Below, piece after piece: positions 15,267 through 23,226 of a stretch of 64,000 bases of DNA. The first letter of the stretch is position 1; every line of letters begins with the position of its first letter. The position numbers and the translations under genes were made by a program. Source of the DNA: UBA6016 sp964568395 (GTDB lineage Bacteria; Campylobacterota; Campylobacteria; Campylobacterales; UBA6016); contig CAZMPN010000001.1 in NCBI GenBank assembly GCA_964568395.1, positions 124,001 to 188,000 of the forward strand, given 5' to 3'. Below the pieces are notes generated by a model, which was given only the letters and a program-made list of their open reading frames with translations, had not been told where the DNA came from and ran no database searches.

Positions 15267-15832
15267 TGAACTTTAAAATACTTGTGGTTGACGATAGCCA
15301 GACTATCAGAAAGATCATACGGACGAATCTGGAGCGCATAGGTGTGAAGAACGTTCTGGAGGCCGGAGACGGCGAAAACGCGCTTAGGATGTTGTCGGCA
15401 AATCCGGATATAAACTTGATGTTTATCGATTACAACATGCCGGTTATGAACGGGCTGGCCGCCGTCAAGAAGATAAGAGAGAACAAGGCGTACGACAATC
15501 TAAAAATTATCGCAATATCGAGCGCTTTCGACCCGGCTCTGATGGGAAGCTTCGAGAAGCTAAACGTGGCCGGCTTCATAGTAAAGCCGTTCGATCTGCA
15601 AAAGTTTAACAGCACGGTAGCCCCGATATTGGAATCGCCGGTCGAAGCGGTAGGCGCCGGTGTCCAAAAGGGAGTGCCGAAAGAAGACGTCGTAAGGCTG
15701 TTTAGCTCCGAAAAGCCGGACGTGCACATGAACGGGAAATTCGTAGAGTTCGATTTTAAAAACGAGAAGATAAAACTGGACGTAGACGTGATATCCAGAT
15801 ACGGTTCAGTCTATGTCGAGCTTGGCGACTAG
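15266..15832 (+). CDS. CheY-like receiver protein with C-terminal extension
   Basis: 188 residues. The receiver domain (1-120) is complete: acidic pocket Asp9/Asp10, phospho-acceptor Asp55 in FIDYNMP, Ser85/Ser86 and Lys107 in KPFD. After it, about 65 residues form a second small region with alternating Val/Lys strands (FKNEKIKLDVDVISRYG); it has no helix-turn-helix, so it is not a classical transcription factor. The output may be protein-protein contact, for example in chemotaxis or motility. No histidine kinase is adjacent. The last 27 bases overlap the 3' end of dnaG on the other strand. Confidence 0.85.
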   Translation: MNFKILVVDDSQTIRKIIRTNLERIGVKNVLEAGDGENALRMLSANPDINLMFIDYNMPVMNGLAAVKKIRENKAYDNLKIIAISSAFDPALMGSFEKLNVAGFIVKPFDLQKFNSTVAPILESPVEAVGAGVQKGVPKEDVVRLFSSEKPDVHMNGKFVEFDFKNEKIKLDVDVISRYGSVYVELGD

Positions 15833-17461
15833 GTCTATATCCAGTTCGCACAACTCCCCTTTTTTCAGCCTCTCTTTTATGCTCATAATCTTTCGCATAT
15901 AAAAAGATTTTTGCTCTGCCCCAACCGCTTTCGAGTTTTTCAGCTTTACCAACATCTTGTCGTAGAAAATGGCGCTCTTGGCGATAAGGAAAGAGACCAG
16001 CTCCTCTTCGCTCATAGGCGTTATTTTATCGTTGCCTTCCAGCTCCAAAAGAAGAGGCGAATCAAAGCTGCCCGAAGATACGAGCGAGAAGAGATCCCTA
16101 TGGTACTCGAACATCTGAGCCTCGATTCTGTTTAGCACCATATCCAAAAGCGCATGGTTTTGGAGCATCGTCTTTATCGCCGCCGCTTCTGCGGGGTCGT
16201 ATTTTTCCACTATTTTTTGCTCGGCGTTCTGCTTTTTCGAGAGTTTAAAAAAATCGGCCGGAACTTTGAGTATCGCCGCCGCCAGCCTTTTATACTCTTC
16301 GGCGAAGATTCGGCTTGGAAGCTCAAGAATCTCTTTCGCTTCGTTTGCAGCCTTCTCTTTTTCAATGGGGTTCGAGAGGTCATGTTTTTTGGCTATGTTT
16401 TCTAGCAAAAACTCTATAAAAGGCTTCGTCTTTCTAAAGATGGCCGCCAGCTCCATCGTTTTGCCGTCCTTTACCATGTCCGCCGGATCCAGTCCTTTGT
16501 CGAATATGGCCACCCCGCCGTCTACGGAGTGCTCAAGCAGCAGCTTTGCAGACTTATACGCCGCGTTCAGTCCTGCGCCGTCTGTATCAAATGCGAGTAT
16601 CACCTTGGCTTCCGCTTTTTTGATGGTAGGCAGATGCTCTTTCGTAAGCGCAGTTCCAAGCACCGCTACCGCGTTTGAGAAGCCCGCCTGGTGCAGCATG
16701 ATGACGTCCATATAGCCTTCGCATACTATCATCGTTTTCTGTTTCGCGATCGCCTCTTTGGCTACGTTGATGCCGTAGAACACTTTTGATTTGTTAAATA
16801 GCTTCGTCTGAGGAGAGTTTAGGTATTTCGCCGGATGGTTTGTGATGGTGCGTCCGCCAAATCCTATCACTTTGCCGTTCTGGTTTTTTATCGGGAACGT
16901 TATCCGCTCTACGAATCTGGCGAATACTCTCCCGTTTTCGTCTCCAAGCGCGCCGCATTCGACAGCTTCCGCGACCGGCAGAAAACTTCTCTTGACGAAT
17001 TCGCTTTGGGCTTGCGACGACGGGGCGTAGCCAAGCTCGAACTTCTCTATGCTGGACTCGTATACGCCCCTTGCGACGATATACTCTTTGGCGGCGCGGT
17101 TATTGTCGAGGCATTTTTTGAAGTATTCGTTGAATTTTTCCAGTACGTCGCTTTTTTTGGTTGCCGCCGTCGTGTATTCGAGCCTGAAGTTGTATATGGC
17201 GGCTATCTTTTCTATCGCTTCGGCGTAGCTGATCTTCTCTATCTCTTGGACGAACTTTATCGCATCCCCTGATGCGTGGCATCCAAAACAGTGGTATATC
17301 TGTTTGTTCGGACTTACGACGAAACTCGGCGTCTTTTCGGCATGGAACGGGCAAGGGGACTTGAAGTTCGCGCCCATTTTTTTGATTTCGACGTAGTTTG
17401 AAACGACGTCTACGATGTCGATCATGCTTTTAAGCGCTTCGATAGATTCGGTTTTTATCAT
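15806..17461 (-). CDS. dnaG: DNA primase
   Basis: Makes the RNA primers for replication. The zinc finger C37-x2-H40-x17-C58-x2-C61 is at the N-terminus, then the RNA polymerase domain with GFGGRT and the Toprim motifs EGYMDVIMLHQAG and LAFDTDGAG, and a C-terminal helicase-binding region. 551 residues is normal for this phylum. The 3' end overlaps the convergent receiver gene by 27 bases. It is divergent from the TPR gene with only 35 bases between starts, so promoters must overlap. Confidence 0.97.
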   Translation of the reverse strand: MIKTESIEALKSMIDIVDVVSNYVEIKKMGANFKSPCPFHAEKTPSFVVSPNKQIYHCFGCHASGDAIKFVQEIEKISYAEAIEKIAAIYNFRLEYTTAATKKSDVLEKFNEYFKKCLDNNRAAKEYIVARGVYESSIEKFELGYAPSSQAQSEFVKRSFLPVAEAVECGALGDENGRVFARFVERITFPIKNQNGKVIGFGGRTITNHPAKYLNSPQTKLFNKSKVFYGINVAKEAIAKQKTMIVCEGYMDVIMLHQAGFSNAVAVLGTALTKEHLPTIKKAEAKVILAFDTDGAGLNAAYKSAKLLLEHSVDGGVAIFDKGLDPADMVKDGKTMELAAIFRKTKPFIEFLLENIAKKHDLSNPIEKEKAANEAKEILELPSRIFAEEYKRLAAAILKVPADFFKLSKKQNAEQKIVEKYDPAEAAAIKTMLQNHALLDMVLNRIEAQMFEYHRDLFSLVSSGSFDSPLLLELEGNDKITPMSEEELVSFLIAKSAIFYDKMLVKLKNSKAVGAEQKSFYMRKIMSIKERLKKGELCELDIDLVAKLDID

Positions 17462-17484
17462 TTCTCGATTATACCGAATTTTGG

Positions 17485-17490
17485 TACAAT
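17485..17490 (+). promoter_or_regulatory. extended -10 placed for a leaderless transcript
   Basis: TGGTACAAT ends six bases before ATG 17497, predicting a start site at the ATG itself. There is no Shine-Dalgarno in the intervening CGCGGC. Confidence 0.5.
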
Positions 17491-17496
17491 CGCGGC

Positions 17497-18552
17497 ATGG
17501 GTAGCCTGTTTTTAGATTATCGGGATCCGTTGTTTGGGATAATGGCTTTTTTGCTTATCGTCTCGGTTGTAGCCGTTCTTTCCATGTTTTTTGGGAAGCT
17601 GAAAGGCGATACGCAGAGCAGGCGCATTAAGAGGTTTTTGCAAAAGTTTCCGTCCGGCTCGGACGAAGGCGGTTATGCGAAAATTCTGGAGGCGCATCCG
17701 GACAGCTTCGAGCTTTTGACGAAGGTCGCAAAGGCCCATTTTGACGGTGGCGACTTCGAAAAGGCGCTAAAGATATATCTGGCGCTCCTGGAGTGGTTGT
17801 CGGTATTTGAAAAGGCGAAGAGGGCGGAAATACTCTCGTATATGGGTGATATATACACAAAAAGCGGCTTTTTGCAACGCTCCGTCGACGCTTACGAACA
17901 GAGCCTCGGACTTGTGGCTAGAAACCAAGGCGTATTGGAGAAGCTATCAAGACTCTATGAAAAAAGAGGGGAGCACCAAAAAGCGTTGGAGGCCGTCGAC
18001 GCGCTCATAGAGATGGGGCTCGAGAAGCAAAAAGAGAAGCGCTTTTTGGAAGGTATCGTCTCTTTGAGGACGGCGAACACTTTTGAGGAGAAGCTGTCGA
18101 TTCTGGACTCCCTCTATGGTTTTAGCCCCTATTTCGCCAGGGAATATCTAAAAGAGCTGCTCTTGACGGACCAAAAGAGAGCGGCCGTTTTTTTGTCCGA
18201 CAAGGGCGATGTGAACTTTTTGGATATATTGTGGAGTTTCGAGCTTGACAACGAGATATTCAAAAACAGTACCAATCCGCTCGTCAAAAGCGTTTTGGCC
18301 GCAAAGGCGAAGAGCTATGCGGAGTCGGCGGAGAGCGGAATATTCGAACTCGACGTGCTGGTGGCGGCAAAATCCGCTAAGCCGGATATGGCGGTTGGAC
18401 TCGGCTTTGAGTTTGTATGTCAAAAATGCGGCAATCTCGATATAGACTACTTCTTTTCTTGTAAATGCTGCGGCGCCATAGACGAATGTAGGGTAGCGCC
18501 CGAAATAACTAAAGTAAGCCAAGATTCGGCTTTGTTTTTGGAGAGCTGGTGA
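17497..18552 (+). CDS. membrane-anchored TPR protein with C-terminal zinc ribbon (LapB-like)
   Basis: 351 residues: one N-terminal membrane helix (about 12-33), tetratricopeptide-type helical repeats from about 60 to 200 (for example GDIYTKSGFLQRSVDAYEQ and LYEKRGEHQKALEAVD), and near the C-terminus a four-cysteine knuckle, CQKCG then CKCCG. This is the layout of LapB/YciM, which in Enterobacteria controls LpxC turnover and so LPS amount. Sequence similarity is modest, so function is inferred from architecture. It heads the operon with rnhA, rnc and aroC; the stop lies in a GTGA overlap with rnhA. Confidence 0.7.
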   Translation: MGSLFLDYRDPLFGIMAFLLIVSVVAVLSMFFGKLKGDTQSRRIKRFLQKFPSGSDEGGYAKILEAHPDSFELLTKVAKAHFDGGDFEKALKIYLALLEWLSVFEKAKRAEILSYMGDIYTKSGFLQRSVDAYEQSLGLVARNQGVLEKLSRLYEKRGEHQKALEAVDALIEMGLEKQKEKRFLEGIVSLRTANTFEEKLSILDSLYGFSPYFAREYLKELLLTDQKRAAVFLSDKGDVNFLDILWSFELDNEIFKNSTNPLVKSVLAAKAKSYAESAESGIFELDVLVAAKSAKPDMAVGLGFEFVCQKCGNLDIDYFFSCKCCGAIDECRVAPEITKVSQDSALFLESW

Positions 18553-18977
18553 AAAAAGTGTCTATCTATACGGACGGCTCGAGCCTCGGAAACCCAGGGC
18601 CCGGAGGATATTGCGCGATACTGGAGTATGAAGTGGGCGGAAAACTTCATAGAAAAACCGTAAGCGGCGGCGAAGCGCATACGACAAATAACCGTATGGA
18701 GCTAAAAGCCGCGATTGAAGGCTTGTCGGCGCTAAAAGAAGGGTGTATTGTTGATATAATAACGGACTCGAAATACGTCGCCGACGCCATTAACAGCTGG
18801 CTGCACGGATGGATAAAAAAAGATTTCAAGGACGTCAAAAACCCTGATTTGTGGGCCGAGTATATCAAAGCCGCAAAGCCGCACAGGGTAAGCGCCCATT
18901 GGGTAAGAGGGCACAACGGCCACCCCCAAAACGAAGAGTGTGATCTGGTGGCAAAAAGCGAAGCCCAAAAATTTTAG
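18549..18977 (+). CDS. rnhA: ribonuclease HI
   Basis: Cuts RNA in RNA-DNA hybrids. The metal-binding acids sit in YTDGSSLGNPGPGG, NNRMELKAA and ITDSKYV, with the fourth Asp in EECDLVA and the flap His in HNGHPQNE. 142 residues is standard. The GTG start is in a GTGA overlap with the TPR gene. rnc follows after 8 bases, so two double-strand-RNA or hybrid nucleases are co-expressed. Confidence 0.96.
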   Translation: MKKVSIYTDGSSLGNPGPGGYCAILEYEVGGKLHRKTVSGGEAHTTNNRMELKAAIEGLSALKEGCIVDIITDSKYVADAINSWLHGWIKKDFKDVKNPDLWAEYIKAAKPHRVSAHWVRGHNGHPQNEECDLVAKSEAQKF

Positions 18978-18985
18978 GAGAGTGT

Positions 18986-19663
18986 ATGGAGTTAGGTAGT
19001 CTAGAGAAAAGCCTCGGCCTCGTCTTTAGCGATAAGCAGCTGCTAGCGCAGGCGCTTACGCACAAAAGCTGCAAAAAGCCGTACAATAACGAAAGGCTTG
19101 AATTTTTAGGCGATGCGGTACTGGACCTTGTGGTGGGCGAGTATCTGTATATGAAATTTCCTTCGGCAAACGAAGGGAACCTCTCCAAAATCAGGGCTTC
19201 GCTCGTTAACGAAAAAGGGTTTATGAAGCTGGCGCAGGTGCTGAAACTTGGCGAATACATAATGATCTCTTCGGCGGAGGAGAACAACGACGGCAGGAAT
19301 AAGCCCTCCATCCTCTCAAACGCGTTTGAAGCTTTAATGGGCGCCGTGTATCTTGAGTTCGGTCTTCAAAAAGTGAAAGAGATTTCGATATCGCTTATCG
19401 AGCAGATCTATCCGAAGATAGACCTGATGACGCTTTTTAGCGACTATAAGACGAGTTTGCAGGAGCTTACGCAGGCAAAATTCGCTGTGACTCCCGAATA
19501 TACGCTTGTAGGCTCTAGCGGCCCGGACCACAAAAAAGAGTTCACGGTAGAGGTGCTGATAAACAAAAAAGCGTACGCGAGCGCATCGGGGCCCAGCAAA
19601 AAAGAGGCGGAGCAAGAGGCCGCCAAAAAGACTCTGGAGATACTAAAAAAGGATAACGGTTGA
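18986..19663 (+). CDS. rnc: ribonuclease III
   Basis: Double-strand RNA endonuclease for rRNA and mRNA processing. The signature NERLEFLGDAVLDLVV carries the catalytic Glu and Asp, and the second acidic site is in NAFEALMGAVYLE. A double-stranded RNA-binding domain fills residues 150-222 (YKTSLQELTQ, HKKEF, SKKEAEQEAAKKTLE). 225 residues is the usual length. The stop overlaps the TTG start of aroC. Confidence 0.97.
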   Translation: MELGSLEKSLGLVFSDKQLLAQALTHKSCKKPYNNERLEFLGDAVLDLVVGEYLYMKFPSANEGNLSKIRASLVNEKGFMKLAQVLKLGEYIMISSAEENNDGRNKPSILSNAFEALMGAVYLEFGLQKVKEISISLIEQIYPKIDLMTLFSDYKTSLQELTQAKFAVTPEYTLVGSSGPDHKKEFTVEVLINKKAYASASGPSKKEAEQEAAKKTLEILKKDNG

Positions 19664-20733
19664 ATAGTTTTGGGGCTGCTTTGAAAGTAACGACGTTCGG
19701 CGAGTCTCACGGCGCCGGGATAGGATGCGTGATAGACGGAATGCCGGCCGGAGTCAAGGTGGATATGGAGTTTTTGCTATCCGAAATGGACAAAAGACGC
19801 CCCGGTAAAAACAAATTATCAACCCAAAGAAACGAGGAAGATGTTCCGGAAATCCTGAGCGGGGTATTCGAGGGAGTAACAACCGGGACGCCTATAGCCG
19901 TGCTAATCCGCAATAAGGACCAAAAATCCGGCGACTATAGCGCCGTCGCCAACAGTTTTAGGCCGGGACACGCCGATTTCGGGTATCTCTCAAAATACGG
20001 CATCAGGGATTATCGCGGCGGCGGCAGAAGCTCTGCAAGGGAGACGGCCGCCAGGGTGGCCGCGGGAGCGTTTGCGAAGATGCTTCTAAAAGAGTTCGGT
20101 ATATCCGTAGAGTATGGCGTCTTTCAGATAGGCGAAGCGGCGGGCATCGAAGAGGATTTTGAATTTGCGGCGACAAGCGAGATATTTTCTCTTTGCAGGC
20201 GGCAAGAGGGCGCCATGAAAGCGCAAATAGAGGCGGCAAGGGATGCCCACGATTCCGTAGGCGGGGCCGTCAAGGTGCGTATCAAGGGCGCTCCAGTCGG
20301 GCTTGGAGAGCCGCTATACCATAAGTTCGACTCGGAGCTTGGCGGACTGATGATGGGCGTCAACGGCGTAAAAGCCGTCGAGATAGGCGCCGGTATCAAA
20401 GTCTCGTCCATGAGGGGCAGCCAAAACAACGATCAGCGCACAAAAGAGGGTTTTTTATCCAATAACGCCGGCGGGATACTGGGCGGCATCAGCACCGGCC
20501 AGGATATAGAGCTAAGGGTCTATTTCAAGCCGACGCCTTCGATATTCCTTACACAAAAAACCGTAAACGGGGAAGGCGACGATGTAGAGATGAATCTGAC
20601 CGGCAGGCATGACCCTTGCATAGCCGCCCGCGGTGCGGTCGTCGCAGGAGCGATGGCGGCTCTGGTGACGGCGGATATGCTGCTTTTGAACGCCGCTTCG
20701 AAACTAGAGAACTTAAAAAAGATATACGGATAA
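19660..20733 (+). CDS. aroC: chorismate synthase
   Basis: FMN-dependent last step of the shikimate pathway, converting EPSP to chorismate. TFGESHGAGIGCVIDGMPAG at the N-terminus, the RPGHAD and YRGGGRSSARET motifs and the C-terminal GRHDPC are diagnostic. 357 residues. The start is TTG in a TTGA overlap with rnc. It is the last gene of the operon. Confidence 0.97.
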   Translation: MNSFGAALKVTTFGESHGAGIGCVIDGMPAGVKVDMEFLLSEMDKRRPGKNKLSTQRNEEDVPEILSGVFEGVTTGTPIAVLIRNKDQKSGDYSAVANSFRPGHADFGYLSKYGIRDYRGGGRSSARETAARVAAGAFAKMLLKEFGISVEYGVFQIGEAAGIEEDFEFAATSEIFSLCRRQEGAMKAQIEAARDAHDSVGGAVKVRIKGAPVGLGEPLYHKFDSELGGLMMGVNGVKAVEIGAGIKVSSMRGSQNNDQRTKEGFLSNNAGGILGGISTGQDIELRVYFKPTPSIFLTQKTVNGEGDDVEMNLTGRHDPCIAARGAVVAGAMAALVTADMLLLNAASKLENLKKIYG

Positions 20734-20741
20734 TTTTTCCT

Positions 20742-20763
20742 AAGGTGTGGTAGAATACACCTT
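20742..20763 (+). promoter_or_regulatory. inverted repeat wrapped around an extended -10
   Basis: Perfect 7-base arms AAGGTGT (20742-20748) and ACACCTT (20757-20763) flank TAGAAT (20751-20756), itself preceded by TGG as an extended -10. The next gene starts 48 bases downstream at 20812. No T-tract follows, so an operator is more likely than a terminator of aroC. Confidence 0.5.
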
Positions 20764-20811
20764 CCAAACCGTTGCCTTATATGCTTGAGAGCCTAACTTA
20801 AAGGGGTTTTC

Positions 20812-21090
20812 ATGAAAACTACATATATAGCTTTATTTACGGCTTTGACGCTTGGTTTCTCTTTTGGCGGTTGTGCGTACAATTTCGCAAACTGGGATGC
20901 CTGGAAAGAAGATAAAGCCGGCGAGAGATATGCCGCCGAGGTTTTAACTAGTGAAGTCAAAGACGGCGCGATTTACGGTACGGCTAGAGTCTACTCTACC
21001 GGTAAGGTCGTGGATTATGTCCAAAAGCCTTACATCAAGACTACGCTTCCATTCTCAAAAGGTACGACGATCTTCGTCGATAAAAAATAG
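20812..21090 (+). CDS. small hypothetical lipoprotein
   Basis: 92 residues with a signal peptide ending SFGGC (Cys21), a slightly unusual lipobox because Phe is at -3. The mature part has Trp/Tyr-rich residues (NWDAWKED), then short strands including YGTARVYSTGKVVDY and a C-terminal TTIFVDKK. No family is recognised. It has a good AAAGGGG ribosome site and a promoter with a flanking inverted repeat. It stands alone between aroC and a tRNA gene. A non-lipidated secreted protein is the alternative. Confidence 0.65.
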   Translation: MKTTYIALFTALTLGFSFGGCAYNFANWDAWKEDKAGERYAAEVLTSEVKDGAIYGTARVYSTGKVVDYVQKPYIKTTLPFSKGTTIFVDKK

Positions 21091-21129
21091 CTTTTGAGCC
21101 TAGGTAACGGTTTCTTCTTTTTGTTTTTT

Positions 21130-21206
21130 GTGCCCGTAGCTCAGCTGGATAGAGTTTCAGATTGCGATTCTGAAGGTCACAGGTTCGAATCCTGTCGGGC
21201 ACGCCA
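21130..21206 (+). tRNA. tRNA-Arg, anticodon GCG
   Basis: Acceptor GTGCCCG pairs with CGGGCAC, D arm GCTC/GAGT, anticodon stem TCAGA/TCTGA with loop TTGCGAT (anticodon GCG, reads CGC and CGU), T arm ACAGG-TTCGAAT-CCTGT, then G and an encoded CCA. Most bacteria use an ACG anticodon (inosine after TadA editing) for this box, so GCG is notable. Confidence 0.93.
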
Positions 21207-21280
21207 TCAATCTTCATAAAAACTAATCATTTATTATTCGTATGATATTCTAGGCTTATAAAAATTCTAGAGGAGTATTC

Positions 21281-21550
21281 ATGAGATTTGTAGCGTTTCT
21301 TCTGTTGTTTGTCTCTTTCCTGTTCGCCAAAGTGGATTTGAACACCGCCAGCGAAGCGGAGCTTCAAAAGGTAAAAGGCGTAGGTCCCGCAAAAGCGAAA
21401 GCTATAGTCGAGTATAGGCAAAAAAACGGAAGTTTTGCAAGCGTAGACGATCTTAAAAACGTAAAAGGGTTCGGCGAAAAGAGCGTATCCTCGCTCAAAA
21501 ACGACCTAGAGGTAAAATCTACCCCTACGAACGCTCCGGCGAAAAAATAA
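21281..21550 (+). CDS. comEA: ComEA-like secreted helix-hairpin-helix DNA-binding protein
   Basis: 89 residues: signal peptide (1-16), then a double helix-hairpin-helix module beginning DLNTASEAELQKVKGVGPAKA, with the second hairpin LKNVKGFGEKS. ComEA binds incoming double-stranded DNA in the periplasm during natural transformation. The prepilin peptidase at 36019 could serve the same uptake machinery. A strong GAGG ribosome site precedes the ATG, and an intrinsic terminator follows. The Ser/Thr/Pro-rich tail after residue 75 is probably disordered. Confidence 0.88.
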   Translation: MRFVAFLLLFVSFLFAKVDLNTASEAELQKVKGVGPAKAKAIVEYRQKNGSFASVDDLKNVKGFGEKSVSSLKNDLEVKSTPTNAPAKK

Positions 21551-21556
21551 ATCCTC

Positions 21557-21576
21557 AAAAGGCCTTTCGGCCTTTT
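21557..21576. terminator. bidirectional terminator between comEA and ilvA
   Basis: AAAAGGCC (21557-21564), TTTC loop, GGCCTTTT (21569-21576), then TTA. The stem is perfect with A-run before and T-run after, so it works in both directions; the ilvA stop codon is at its edge. Confidence 0.88.
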
Positions 21577-22787
21577 TACATTACTTCCGAAAATTTAAAT
21601 TTCCTAGCCTGCAAAGCCTCTTTTATCGTCTCTTGATGCTCTTTGCCCTTAGTCTCTAGCGTGATGATGATATTGGCGTCCCCATACGCAAGGTCGGAAG
21701 CGGTGCGATCGTAGTCTATCGCTACTATGTTCGCGGCCGTATCCTTGAATATCCCGGTCAGTTCCATTAGGCTCCCCGGCTTGTCTATAAGGGTGATGAT
21801 GAGCTTCATCTTGCGATGGGATTTTGCGAGGCCTTTTTCGATAATGAGCGAGAGCGTATTTACGTCGATATTGCCGCCGCTTAGGACTACGCCTATCTTT
21901 TTATTCTTTTGAGGCGCTACCTTTTCGTGCATCAAAGCCGCAACACCGACGGCTCCGGCGCCCTCCACGACTATCTTGTGCCTCTCCATCAAAAATAGTA
22001 TCGCGTTCGCTATCTCTTCGTCGTCCACTTGCACCAGTTCGTCTACGTATCCGCTCAGGATATCCAGCATCTTGGGAGATGTGTCGCGCACGGCTATGCC
22101 GTCGGCAATCGTGCGCACGCTAGTGGAGTCTATCGGATTTTTAGCCGCGAACGACTCGAACATCGCCGGGGCGCCCTTGGCCGTTACGCCTATGATTTTT
22201 ACATCAGGTTTTATCGCTTTCGCGGCTATGGCTATTCCGCTGATTAGCCCGCCGCCGCCCACCGGCACCAGTATCGTATCCAGTTCAGGTTCGCTCTCCA
22301 GCATCTCGAGCGCTATCGTGCCTTGTCCGGCTATCACCTCGTCGTCTTCGAAAGGATGTACGAAAGTCATTTTATTATCGGCGGCTATCTGTCTGGCATG
22401 GGCGTAAGCCTCGTCGTAGTTGTTGCCTTTTAGCACCACCTCGGCGCCGAAGTTTTTGACGCCGTTGACTTTGAGAAGCGGCGTGGCTTCCGGCATGACG
22501 ATTACCGCTTTGATACCGAAATGCTTCGCGCTAAACGCTACGCCCTGGGCATGGTTGCCGGCGCTTGCCGCTATGACCCCGGCGGCTCTCTCTTCGCTTG
22601 AAAGCGTGCTTATCTTGTTGAATGCGCCCCTGATTTTAAAAGCCCCGGTATTTTGGAGGCTCTCTTTTTTGATAAAGATTTCCGTACCGAGCTGGCCTGT
22701 GAGATAGTCCGACTTTACGAAGGGGACGGCGGCTATGACCTCTTTTACCCTCTCTCTTGCAGCCTGTACGTCTTTTAAAGTTACCAT
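21576..22787 (-). CDS. ilvA: threonine ammonia-lyase with ACT domain
   Basis: PLP enzyme that deaminates threonine to 2-oxobutyrate, the entry to isoleucine synthesis. PLP Lys51 is in the NTGAFKIRGA motif, SAGNHAQGVA binds the cofactor phosphate region, and GGGGLISG is the glycine loop. Residues from about 328 form a single ACT domain (IITLIDKPGSLMELTGIF) that probably senses an amino acid. 403 residues is the single-ACT form. The stop of the CoA-binding gene precedes it by one base. Confidence 0.95.
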   Translation of the reverse strand: MVTLKDVQAARERVKEVIAAVPFVKSDYLTGQLGTEIFIKKESLQNTGAFKIRGAFNKISTLSSEERAAGVIAASAGNHAQGVAFSAKHFGIKAVIVMPEATPLLKVNGVKNFGAEVVLKGNNYDEAYAHARQIAADNKMTFVHPFEDDEVIAGQGTIALEMLESEPELDTILVPVGGGGLISGIAIAAKAIKPDVKIIGVTAKGAPAMFESFAAKNPIDSTSVRTIADGIAVRDTSPKMLDILSGYVDELVQVDDEEIANAILFLMERHKIVVEGAGAVGVAALMHEKVAPQKNKKIGVVLSGGNIDVNTLSLIIEKGLAKSHRKMKLIITLIDKPGSLMELTGIFKDTAANIVAIDYDRTASDLAYGDANIIITLETKGKEHQETIKEALQARKFKFSEVM

Positions 22788-22788
22788 T

Positions 22789-23226
22789 TTAATTTCCGAT
22801 TAGTTTTCTGTGTTCTACCATTATGCATTTGTTCGTAACGGCAAAAAGCCCGCCCGCGGCCGCCTTCTTCTCGGCTTCGTCGTCGTGGCACCCTATCTGC
22901 CCCCATAGAAGCATCGGAGAGAGCTTTAGCGTTTCGTCGACTATCGCGTCAAGGGCGTCGCCTTTTCTAAATACGTTTACTATGTCCACTTTTTTGTCTA
23001 TTTCGCCGAGGCTTCTATAGACTTTTTGCCCCAGTATCGTCTCCTCTTTCGGATACACCGGGATTACCTCGTATCCGGCGGCTATCAGGTATTTTGCCAC
23101 CCTGTTGCTATCCTTGCTCTCGTCAGGGGAGAGGCCTATGACGGCTATGGTCTTGGCTTCCAAGAATATTTTTTTTACGTTCTCTTTTTCTTTCTCGCCA
23201 AAAGGCGTAGGCATGATGCACTCCAT
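22789..23226 (-). CDS. CoA-binding domain protein (YccU-like)
   Basis: 145 residues with a Rossmann-type CoA-binding domain: IAVIGLSPDESKDSNRVAKYL, then VIPVYPKEETILGQKVY and LLWGQIGCHDDEAEKKA. Proteins of this family bind CoA in vitro, but the biological role is unclear. The start ATG 23226 shares a base with the trmA stop (TAATG); an upstream in-frame extension into trmA is rejected. It sits between trmA and ilvA as in Campylobacter. Confidence 0.85.
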   Translation of the reverse strand: MECIMPTPFGEKEKENVKKIFLEAKTIAVIGLSPDESKDSNRVAKYLIAAGYEVIPVYPKEETILGQKVYRSLGEIDKKVDIVNVFRKGDALDAIVDETLKLSPMLLWGQIGCHDDEAEKKAAAGGLFAVTNKCIMVEHRKLIGN

